Positions 31,716 through 43,239 of a stretch of DNA of 64,000 bases are shown here, in pieces. Every line of letters begins with the position of its first letter. Position 1 is the first letter of the stretch. Under the pieces are notes generated by a model. That model was not told where the DNA came from and made no database searches. It saw only the letters and a program-made list of their open reading frames with translations. The DNA comes from Diphasiastrum complanatum (lineage: Eukaryota > Streptophyta > Lycopodiopsida > Lycopodiales > Lycopodiaceae), in contig CM055101.1 in the NCBI GenBank assembly GCA_029204225.1, positions 45,134,180 through 45,198,179 of the forward strand, written 5' to 3'. The translations under genes and the position numbers were made by a program.

Positions 31716-34254
31716 TGTGAAAATTGACAAATTCTAGCTTGGTTTGTTCATAGTTTTTTGATGTACTTTGTAATCGACATGTGTGAATCCATGTTGCCAC
31801 GTGTGAAGTCTATTCTAGATAGGTTAGATCTCATTCATAACGTTAGTTAGGTTTGTTTCAAATCATGGAGGTAGATGACCAACCTAACCATCAAATTGGC
31901 ATGACTCTAGGGTTAGGTAAGATTGACATATTAGGACAAGAAATGTCAATTATTCTCCTTATTACATGTTGGATGTTCACCTGACTTCAAAAGGAGAACT
32001 CTATTGTACATACAATCTATCATTCCATAGTGAGAAAGTAGAATTTTGAGAGCAAATTGGCAATCTTGAGTTCCTTCTACATTTGTCTTGTGTTTTTGTG
32101 AATGCTTAACAATTTGATTCTACATCATCTTCATGAGTTTTTTTGGTGCCAATTCAAGGAAAAGCATCGAAGTTTGTTTGCCATCAATTAGATTTGCTTA
32201 TTGTCATGAGACATAATTAATTAGGGCTGAGTTCAAGCCCTTTAAATGTGTTTTACAAGTCTTGAAGGACCATCAAAAAGAGGGAGAGAGATTTAGCCAT
32301 GTTTTTGTCCAAATCTATAAAAATTGATAGGATTTGATAGTTCTTATCTCCATTTTATCTTTGTGACGGAGTGTGAGGGCCGCGACTAGAAGTCTAAAGA
32401 AAGGGCTAGAAGTCAAATTTGAGGTAATCAAAACAAGTGAAACCTTTGTGAGTTTCTAGATTCAAATGAACTTCAATTTTCTTGAGCATTATTTTGTAGA
32501 ATGCTTCTTAAGAGTTCTTTTGAATCAAGATCAAGAGGATCTTGCTACTTGTGTCTTTGCGAACATCAAATGAGTTGCTAGTGAGGTAAATTTTAGACAA
32601 GAACTTAGGGAGGGTCGAGAAGTACATCAATAGTACAAGTCATTAGGAAGATGACATTGGTGCATTCCTTCTTGAACCTAGGGAGAGGTTAAATTCTACA
32701 AACTACTCAATATGGAAAGTGAGGATGGAGTCACTCCTAGTGCTCCAAGACCTCTTTGATATTGTCCTAGATGAAGAGAATGAGCCTCTTAGAAGACAAA
32801 AGATGGAAAAATACAAGAAGACAAGACTAGCACTGCATTGTATCAAGATGAATGTTAGTAATGACCTCTTGAGTGAGGTAGCCTCCTGTATTTTGGCCAA
32901 TAAAGCTTGGGATTCTTTAAAAGCTATATATGAATCCAACAACACTTCAAGAGTGCTTATGCTAAGAAACCAAATTTTACAAAACATGAGTTATAAAGCA
33001 TGAGGAGAAGTGATGAAAGTGCACAAGAGTATGTGCTAAGAATCAAGTCTCTCAACATCATGAAGGTAGTACCAACATCTTTGCATACTCAACTCAAAAT
33101 CCTCATTTATTCTCTTAAAACTATTTTGAAAGAGCATGATCCATTACATATCCTTATGTTCAATGATGGATCAATATTCATTCTTGCATTATATGTTAAT
33201 AATCTCCTTTTTCTTTGAAGATGATGCAAGAAATTTCAACAATTTTGAGCTAGAATTGGGTTGGGAGCCGTTAATGCTCGATCTTGGCCCCTAACATTCA
33301 ATTTTTGGATATTGAAGTAGCTTCAGCTCCACTTTTCTTGCTGGATTTTATTGACTTTAGCATGCTATTTCATTTCCAAGAAGTTTTCTCATGGATCTAT
33401 GCATGTATGAATACACATCTATGGAAGATCTTGTAAAGGATCCTTTAAGAAGTAGTGAAAGATCATGCATGGACATCATTCTCTATAGGAGTCTCATAGT
33501 TCTTTGTTTGTAGCTTGAATTCATCTAAAAGTGTTCATTCATCAAGCTAAGATCAACTCTTGGAGTTGTAGATAGATGTACCATAGTTTTCCAAGCTAGA
33601 TTTGAGGAATAGTGTGAAAATTGACAAATTCTAGCTTGGTTTGTACATAGTTTTTTATGTACTTTGTAATCCACACGTCTGAATCCATGTTGCCATGTTT
33701 GAAGTGTATTCTAAATAGATTATATCTCATTCATAGGGTTAGTTAGATTTGTTTGGTCATGATTCCTAAATTATAGGACCAAGTTGATCAACCCAACTAT
33801 CAAATTGGCATGACTAGGGTTAGGTAAGATTGACATATTAGGACAAGAAATGTCAATTAGTCTCCTTATCACATGCTGAATTTTCACCTAATTTCAAAGG
33901 AGAAGAGCCCTATTGTACATACAATCTATCATTCCATATTGAGAAAGAGAATTTTGAGAGCAAATTGGCAATCTCGACTTTTTCTACATTTGTCTTGTGT
34001 TTTTGCTTTGGAAACTAAACTTGATCTTACTCATTCTATGATAACAGGCCGTATTGGAGGCCTTACCACGTGTGGGGTCGGATTTTCATGTTTGATCATT
34101 GTATTTGATTGCTCTTGATTCTGGGATCCTAAATTGCTAATCTAGATCAAGAAATTGGTGACTAGTTTTGCAATAGATAGGTGTATCAATCAATCAATCA
34201 CTCTTGGAGTCTTTTCTAGGCTCATTTATGGTCTTAAGTACTGTAATTTCAACA
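31716..34254 (+). mobile_element. Copia derivative G, internally deleted
   Basis: Two related LTRs in the same direction: 31716 to about 32098 (5' copy, apparently cut short) and 33613-34254. Both start TGTGAAAATTGACAAATTCTAGCTTG. Between them lie a leader, a piece of gag and about 400 bp of non-coding DNA. No protease, integrase or RT. No clear target duplication (the flanks differ) and no canonical primer site at the 5' LTR edge, so the left part is altered. Confidence 0.7.
32690..33218 (+). pseudogene. Gag fragment of copia G
   Basis: The frame starting before 32700 reads LNSTNYSIWKVRMESLLVLQ, then LALHCIKMNVSNDLL and AWDSLKAIYESNNTSR, the copia gag N-terminal region. It closely resembles the gag of element H (SSNYSIWKLRIESIL). 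TGA at 33001-33003 breaks it, and SDESAQEYVLRIKSL continues in another frame. No zinc knuckle. Confidence 0.75.
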
Positions 34255-35088
34255 TGTTAGATTTGACATCAATGGTTAGTGATGATTGTGCCTTATTTCA
34301 ATAGTAAGGTGATTGCCAGTGATTAACTTTTTGGAGTAAACTTACCAACATGTTTCTTGATTCACACATAATTATATCATTTGTATCTAAATCCTATTTC
34401 AAATGATTAAACAATGCCTAGACATACACATGCCTTAAGCATTTATAAAGACAACAATATGAATTCTTTTTTGCAAACTTGTTTTAATTCACAAGAGAAT
34501 GCTTTTGACGTGACTTTCCAACCTTGTCACAAGAAGAGAAAAAATGTGGCACTTAATTAGGCACTAGGTCACGTGCCAAGCAAAGTGTCATTTTCTTGTT
34601 AGATCTTATGCTTGTAGATTTTTTATTTTTTCATACCAAGGACCTAACTTACATGAAAAACAAGAGAAACGTTGTGCTAATATGAGAAATCAAATGGCAT
34701 TTTTAGTTATCGATTAGTAATTCAAATGCAGCTAAAGGTGCACTATGAATACTTGACATTCAATGGGAAGGTATTAATACTCTAAGAAATTGTCTCTAGA
34801 TTTTTTGCATGAATATTGATCATTGAAACATCCTTAAAAACAAGTAGGTAATCATGACCATTTGAAAGGCTTCTAAGAGATTAAAGTAAAATAACACCAA
34901 GAATTGGGCATCTAGATGTTCTCTTACAAAAGAATATGAGCCCCAAACTTTTAGGGGTTTTCACAATCTGTGAGCATTCTTTGCGAGTTTTATTTACAAA
35001 TGATTTTCATGGCACATGGTATGCTATAAAATATATAGGCTTTATATATACTCATTTTATATTAGATACAAACTAACTATGATTATAC
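34255..35088. other. Unassigned AT-rich spacer
   Basis: No long frame, repeat boundary or RNA gene seen. Confidence 0.4.
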
Positions 35089-35419
35089 CAATGGATTTTA
35101 CATAAAAAATGGAGCAATTTTGCTTTTTGGACCATGTCAATCCGAGCAATAGTAAAAAAGTTATGACAGTTCAACGTTTTTTAGACTAGAAAACATTTTC
35201 CCCTCGGATTTTGAAAGGGGTAGCACGCCGGCGTGTTATATATTTGAGTTAAAGACTAAAAGCTTAAATTGGTAGCACGTCGGCGTGCTATCCCTTTCAA
35301 GCTCCAAGAAAAAAAAAATTAGCCTAAAAAACTTTGAAGGGCGATAATTTTTTTAATATTGCTCGTATTGAGATGATCCAAAAAGCAAAAATGCTCCATT
35401 TTTCATGTAGAATACATTG
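35089..35419. mobile_element. Palindromic foldback MITE, about 330 bp
   Basis: The left arm (35089 to about 35245) and the reverse complement of the right arm (about 35262-35419) match with few differences along roughly 150 bp: CAATG, then AAAAATGGAGCA, TTTTGCTTTTTGGA, CGAGCAATA and AGTTTTTTAG-like stretches. The copy would fold into one long hairpin. Near the tip each arm has a GC-rich palindrome: CACGCCGGCGTG at about 35225, and GCACGTCGGCGTGC in the other arm. No coding. The exact ends and target duplication are not certain. Confidence 0.8.
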
Positions 35420-37035
<1,616 letters not shown>

Positions 37036-37712
37036 TGTTAAAATTTCACAATTCTAGCTTGACTAATTTTGGTCATATTGCTTGTTAATTGTATTATGGT
37101 CATGTTGTGGCTTGTCACACGTGCCAAGTAGCATAGGATACTCTTTGTAAGTCTCATTCCTAACCTAGCATAGGAGTGGCACCTTTGGAATGAGTCCAAA
37201 GTGTGCTTAAATAAGCTAGAGAAATTCGAGGAGCTAGAAATAGCATGTTTTCTTGACCCCAAGTTAGGGTGGATCCAATGACCTATTAGGTTAGATATTA
37301 GGGTTAGGGTATGAAAAGTTCAGAGGTGCCCTAATATGCTCAGATCTGAGCTTGAAATGTATAAATGTATGATGGGATCTCCATTCAAATATCAAGAAAA
37401 ATCAAGTTTTTCCACTTCTATCATCATTGTCTTTTGGTGGCGAGTTCTGGCTATTGGATGTGAGTGTTCTTATACATCAATTGCTTGGTTTGGAAGTTAC
37501 TGAACCTATTTATAGGTCTGAGAAGCTTGTTGTACTTTTCTTTGGTTCATTTGATCAAATCTATGTGCCTAATGTGGAGTTCAATGCCAAATTTGCTAGT
37601 TTTGGTAACTAGTCTTGATTCTAGCTCATAGTTTGGATCTAGATCTTTTATTTGTGCATCCTCCATCACTCTTAGGATTGATTGGGATTCATTTTGCTGT
37701 AAAATTTTGTCA
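37036..37712 (+). repeat. 5' LTR of element H
   Basis: 677 bp, TGTTAAAATTTCACAATTCTAGC... to ...AAATTTTGTCA, related to the LTR of element G (shared ATTCTAGCTTG and a late ATCACTCTT.G block). Confidence 0.8.
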
Positions 37713-37725
37713 TGGTATCAGAGCC
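37713..37725 (+). promoter_or_regulatory. Primer-binding site of element H
   Basis: TGGTATCAGAGCC, the standard initiator-Met-tRNA site, adjoining the LTR. Confidence 0.9.
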
Positions 37726-38541
37726 TAATCAAAAGTGAGCTTTAGATTTGATTTTCTCAAGCTTAGATCTTAGATTTGAGTAGTATTGGCTTTGTCCTTG
37801 CTACTAGTTGCTAATCTAGTGATTGTACCTCCAAATTTGGTTTCATTTGAGTGAGAATAGATCAAAGGGAACTTGTTTTGCTGAGTCATAGCTGCAGGAA
37901 CCGAGATTGAGCCATTTCCATTCAACCAAACCAAATTAGAGAGTTCTTATGAGTTGAATCTTGGAGTACATATCTCCTAGTAGAGATTTTCATAAGGATT
38001 TGAATGCCACCACTCTTTAGAAGTTTGGATCAGCCATTTGAGAGCTTAATTAGGTCGTTCTTAGGCTTCTTAAGGTCCTAAAATACACCTTTTAGGTTCA
38101 GATCAAGTGTTTTGATGTTTTCTTCATCTAGAAATGCAAAACTAGCAAAAATTGTGTTTCTATCCTACTCGGTTTTAGATAGGTTTGTGATTGGAAATGT
38201 CAATGTGATTCAACCTAAATTTAAAAGGCTTCATTTGTAAGACATTTTTGTGTTATAAAGTGCTTTTGGTTCAGTATAGGTGGATTCACCCTTCTTGTGA
38301 AGTTGAGATCAAGTAGGAGACTAGTTTTGATCAAATCTATAGTAAATTGAGCTAGGTTTGGATCTAGTTTGGATCTTGAAGATAGATCAAGCTCAAGATC
38401 ATCTTAGTTCTTGTTGAGAAATCAGAGAGTGATTCATCTCAAGTCCCAAAGAGAGTGGGATAGCTAGTAGTGATCATATCTTGTACAATCTATCTTGTTT
38501 CATTGAATCTATCTCCCTATCATTGAAGATGGCATCCATAA

Positions 38542-39175
38542 GTGCCTATCTTTTGGATTCTAGATAGATTGAACTCTTCAAATTATTCAATTTGGAAGTT
38601 AAGAATTGAATCCATCCTTATCATGCAAGATTTGATGGATATTGTGAATGGAGAGGAAGATGAGCCAATCCATCCACCAACTAAATACAAGAGAAGGTGC
38701 AAGATTGCACTTCATTGTATTAAGATGAATGTTGCAAATGATTTGCTCAAAAAAGTAGGAGCATGTACCTCAGCCCAAGAGGCTTGGGAGACTCTTCAAA
38801 AGATCTATGAGTCCAAGAATACCTCAAGGTTAAGGAGGAGCACTCAAAAGAGAGCAAGCAAAGGATGGAGATCAAGGAGGAGCCACATCCTCATCATCAC
38901 AAGTCAAGCCCAAGAAGGACAAATCTAAGATAAAGTGCTACTATTGTAGCAAGATGGGGCATTATGCCTCGGAATTCTTCAAGAGGAAGCAAGATCAAAG
39001 CCAAGCCAACATTGGACAAGCGGAGGAAGAGAGCTATAATGAGGACTCACTCATGATGTCAACTTTTTCATCATCAAATGTCAAAGGTGAAGATCCTTGG
39101 TGGATAGATAGTGGGGCTAGCTCCCACATGTCGGGTAAAGGGAGTATTTTTCTCAACTCACACCTTATGTAGGAC
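38542..39175 (+). pseudogene. Gag and protease of element H
   Basis: The frame LNSSNYSIWKLRIESILIMQ with IALHCIKMNVANDLLKKV and AWETLQKIYESKNTSR is copia gag. The middle of gag is missing: the frame jumps to a Lys/Arg-rich tail, then a zinc knuckle CYYCSKMGHYASEFF near 38938, where the last Cys is Phe. The protease site is WWIDSGASSHMSG near 39105. The frame closes at about 39170. Confidence 0.8.
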
Positions 39176-39225
39176 CTATAAAGTTCATTTTTACAGCAAA
39201 TGATCATGAATGTAAAGTTGAAGGT

Positions 39226-40308
39226 GTGAGATCCATTCCCTTATGCTTAGGATCCTCCAAGAAGACTAAGATAGATGGTGTTCTCTTCATTCCTAGCAAG
39301 AATTTGCTTAGTTTTGGCCAACTTTTAGATCATGGTTTCATTGTGGAGTTCTCTACTAATGTATGCAACATCAAGAAAAATGGGAAGATCATAGCAAGAG
39401 GAAGAAGATTTGGGAGGCTGTTTAAGCTTGATGCTTTTGTCGATCCTAACCAATTTGTGATAGTAGCCAAGGAGGACAAGATGACCACAAATGATTTGTG
39501 GCACAAGAGGCTTGGTCACATTAAGACCAAGTCTATGGAAGTCATGTGTAAGGAGGAGCTTGCTCTAGGCCTTCCAATATCCATGGAAAAGGAGGAAAAG
39601 GCTTGTAAAGGATGTGCTTTGACTAAAGCACATAGGTTGCCTTTCTCAACACTATTCACTAAGACTACTCACCCTCTTAAGTTGATTCATTTGGATGTAC
39701 ATTTTGCTAGCACAAAGAGCAATGGTAGAGCCACAATGTTTGTAATCTTGAATGATGAATCCTCTAAGAATCATATTGGCAAAGATATGGTTGAGATCAA
39801 GGAGGAGCTTGATCAAGAGGAGCAGCAAAATACGAGAGCTTCATTTTGTACTTCATTTGTTGAGTTTTGTAATGAAGTCCCTTTGAATTCTAAAGTATGG
39901 AATGAAAGGTGGTTGTCATATCTACTTACTCTTGAGTGTGCTAGAAGTAAGCATGACATTTTCATTCATAAGTTGAAAGATTTTGACTTCATTTTCAAAG
40001 AGGCATATTGTGAACCTTGTATGAGAGTAAGTGAATCATCCTTGAAGGACACTTATATCCATACAAGAGTATTTGGCCTCATTAGTTTCAAGTTCAAGAA
40101 GTATGTAATGCAAATTGCTAGTGGTAAGCAATTGTGGACTAGTCAATTTGGTACAAATAATCTTGGTGATTTTTTTGTTGATTTGGAAGATCATATTAAG
40201 AAGGAGACCATTCAGGTTTGGAGACTTATTAAAACAAAGTCCTTGAGAGTCTTGAAGAAGACCATGGTTTGGATCCATGTTCTCATCATCAACACCAAGA
40301 GGGAGTGA
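39226..40308 (+). CDS. 360-codon frame: pre-integrase domain joined to unknown sequence
   Basis: Residues 1 to about 170 follow the copia plan: GVLFIPSKNLLSFGQL, the zinc region DLWHKRLGHIKTKSM with CKGC, and the start of the integrase core (LIHLDVHFASTKSNG). From about residue 180 (39760 on) the copia pattern stops: there is no second catalytic Asp, no HNG.AER motif and no RT. The remaining 180 residues (KEELDQEEQQNTRASF, TSFVEFCNEVPLNSKVW, RVFGLISFKFKKYVMQIASG) are not recognised, yet the frame stays open. It could be captured host sequence or a rearranged linker of pol. Confidence 0.55.
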   Translation: MRSIPLCLGSSKKTKIDGVLFIPSKNLLSFGQLLDHGFIVEFSTNVCNIKKNGKIIARGRRFGRLFKLDAFVDPNQFVIVAKEDKMTTNDLWHKRLGHIKTKSMEVMCKEELALGLPISMEKEEKACKGCALTKAHRLPFSTLFTKTTHPLKLIHLDVHFASTKSNGRATMFVILNDESSKNHIGKDMVEIKEELDQEEQQNTRASFCTSFVEFCNEVPLNSKVWNERWLSYLLTLECARSKHDIFIHKLKDFDFIFKEAYCEPCMRVSESSLKDTYIHTRVFGLISFKFKKYVMQIASGKQLWTSQFGTNNLGDFFVDLEDHIKKETIQVWRLIKTKSLRVLKKTMVWIHVLIINTKRE

Positions 40309-40533
40309 GCATGATGAAGAAAAAAGACATCAAGGAGGAACCCGAGAAGGAGCACTTGTCTCAAGGCAAAAGAGACCTAAATCTACATCAATATGAAGGT
40401 TTGGGTAAAGAGAAAGGAGCAGCAAGGAAGTTTATTTTGTGTTTGATAAAAAACATGTCATGTATTTGACAAAGTCCTTTGATGATGCTAGTATGAACAT
40501 TATTTTCATACTATATCTTATGATGATGAAATA

Positions 40534-40869
40534 GTGATCATTACTACTTTGACTAGAGTTTCAAAGATGTATTCAAAGGCCTCATCTTGTGATCCGTTCA
40601 CTCTTGAATTTCCAAGGAATGAAGGCCTTGATTGGAAGGATGCCAAGTTGGAGTTCATTATTGTCATGGATGAAGTCAAGATGGTGACACTTAAAGCTTT
40701 GGTTGAATGTGCTACATACAAAAGTTGGATCTTATGCAAAGCTATTGTTTTTCACGTTTATTTTGAGGAGGAGACTCACATTTTGCATCCCAAGGTGTTC
40801 ATTCAACAATCTACCAAAGACAAGGCTTGGATCTTGAAGACAATCCTTATTGAGCTCTCACACATTTGA
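40534..40869 (+). other. 111-codon open frame downstream in element H
   Basis: Starts MIITTLTRVSKMYSKASSCD and ends before the gypsy leader. No domain recognised. It may be part of the same unknown cargo as the frame before it, or chance. Confidence 0.3.
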
Positions 40870-40899
40870 GAACTTGGAGCTCAAATCATATTCTTATCA

Positions 40900-42666
40900 T
40901 ATTGAGTGATCATAGTCACTCAACAAAGCAAGAACCTGGAAATTCTAGACGAAGGTTGTCTCGGCGAAGGTTCAACAATGCTATTTTGGGATAAAAACTC
41001 TCTGAACACTTTTCTGGCAATTTCTTGGAAAATAACCTTCGCCGACTTTTCAGATGGAAGATTTGACACAGATAAAACTATGGACAACCGGACGAAGGTT
41101 TCTGACACAAGAAAATATAGTTTTTGTGATCTGGCGAGGGTAAAAATCAAGATTTTTTGTACTCTGATCAAGATAAATCTTCGTCGAACTCAAAAATAGT
41201 ATTTTTATATAAATAGAATGTTCTAGAAACTCGACGAAGGTTCGGGCGAAGGATCAAGAGTAATATTGGTAATTTTGCAAAAAAGTGACTTTTTTGGCAA
41301 AAATATGACAATATGACAACTGATCCTCTGAAAACCTTTCTATTTTTGGTATTATTCTTTGCCGACCTGGTAGTAGATAGATCTGAATCACATCTAAGCA
41401 CAGTGAACTAGGCGAAGGTCCTTTTTCTGTATTTTTTAGGATTTTGATAGTTTTTGGTGTTTTTTGATGGTTTTTCTGATGTTTCTGGAAATCAGTTGGG
41501 AATTAATCTTCGCCCTTCAAACTGAAGGTTCTGTAAACAAAACCGAAGGTGTCTGCAACTCGGCTAAGGTTTTCCTGATTGAGGGTAAAAAGTTCTGGGC
41601 TCTGATGACGCTTTTTGCCTCTTTTGACCAAATTTGACAGATTTGACCGATTTTTGTTATTTTCTCTGATATCTCAGATCCAAATGGATCTTAAGATTGG
41701 TGATCTGAATAGCTTTCCTTGTTTAATCATTTTAGATTTCAAACAAGCAAATCCACTCAAAACCTAGCAAAATCATTCCCAAACTAACCCTACAATGCAG
41801 TTTTAACATTATTCATGCCACGACAAGATGCCTAATGCAAACTAACCATCAGCCAAACATGCTGCAAACTGAAAAATTGGCGTAGCTCCCCGGCAACAGC
41901 GCCAAAATTGTAGTGGGTTTCTTCCCTTGCCTAACCTGAATCCAAGATCTAGTCAATCTAGCATCAAAGAGACGGAGTTAGTTGTCACGCGGAGGTTTGT
42001 TCCCATGAGAGCGATAGTATAGTTCAGATTTCAACATGAATGGAGGATCTAACACTAACATTCATTAACACTAAGCATTAACACTACATCCATTAACCCT
42101 GCTTCCATTAACCCTAAATCCACAACAATGATAGAAACTTACTCTTCTCTCTCTCCCTTTCTCTCTCACAAAAAGCATAAGAAATAGCAATCCCAATAAT
42201 GATCAAATCCCACAATTAGCAAAATCCAAAGAAAGCATGAGAAATGGAGGAAAAGAAAGGAAAAGCAAAGACATTCATCAATCCATTTCTAAAGAGAACC
42301 AATCTGCTTTATTGAAATGAGAAAATGAACATGAGGAGCAACTCGAGTTGGTCCTTATTTATAGTAGAGAGGAGGACTCTGGCCTCTGAATCCTATTGGT
42401 CCAGTCTTGCCTCTCTTTTTATTCAAATTTAAAAAAGTGTGGGAACCATCAAAATTGGAGGGAAACCCAACTTTATTCACTAACTTGACATTTAGGCCCT
42501 GCGACATTAAAAGTTCCGCAAAAAGGCCTAAAGTCCTTTTATTAACATTCTAATGAATCAAACAACTATGTGATCATTGGGTTGGACTTACACACGCAGG
42601 GTGCCAAATCCCTCTCACTTATTAACTAGGGTTAGGGTTGCCTTGGGATCCGCAAACCCTCCAACA
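40900..42666 (-). mobile_element. 5' LTR, primer site and leader of a gypsy element
   Basis: On the minus strand, LTR 41909-42666 (758 bp, TGTTGGAGGG...CCCACTACA) is followed by TTTGGCGCTGTTGCCGGGGA (41888-41907), the TGGCGCC-type primer site seen in Athila/Tat gypsy elements. Leader DNA then runs left to about 40900. No gag, pol or second LTR follows, so this is a 5' fragment. The leader has a striking series of CGAAGGT-like strings. Confidence 0.75.
41909..42666 (-). repeat. 5' LTR of the gypsy fragment
   Basis: 758 bp bounded by TGTAGTGGG on the left and CTCCAACA on the right (+ strand). The primer site adjoins the left edge. Confidence 0.75.
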
Positions 42667-43239
42667 GTCAAACAGATCAAAGAATTCAAATGCACGTAGA
42701 ACCAATATTAGGTTAAATGTGCAAATAACATATATCAAGATTTGACTACAAATTTTGACCGACTACAACCTTTATACTATAACTCAAAACTAGGTCATGT
42801 AGGATATTGTTGGAAAGCACTTTTCAAATGCTTTCTAACCAGAGTCGTTTTAATTAGAGCTATGATTAAAAAGTTATGCTTTTTTCATTTGTAGACGATA
42901 CTATACACATAATTGTTAACCAATAGAGATGGTGTGGACAGAATTGTTAAACATTGGGCAAAAAAAGATTCTATTTTGATATGTCACATTAACAACTTTT
43001 GTCATCATACGTGGCATTCCTTATAGGGTCTTTTTGGATTTGGAACTCCTCTAATGAAAAATGTTTATCCATAGGGCTCTCCCACCTCCTTTGATATAGA
43101 GAATAATTAAAAGTTTTTATTGTTAAACAATTTTGTGGGGACTATGAATGAAACCGCTTATTAAAATATTCATTAAGCTATCACAAAAAACAATATAGAG
43201 TAGCCAATAAAAAATAGAAGCATGAGTTTTTATCAAGAG
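42667..43239. other. Unassigned spacer
   Basis: No gene, RNA or repeat structure recognised. Confidence 0.4.

Larger units (their letters stand above)
37036..40870 (+). mobile_element. Copia-like element H with atypical interior; 3' LTR not found
   Basis: The 5' LTR is 37036-37712, followed by the primer site TGGTATCAGAGCC at 37713. Gag starts near 38542, and the protease and GAG-pre-integrase regions follow to about 39750. After this the usual integrase core, RT and RNase H are replaced by open frames that were not recognised. Sequence similar to the 5' LTR was not seen downstream before another element begins at about 40900, so the 3' end is probably lost. Confidence 0.75.
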
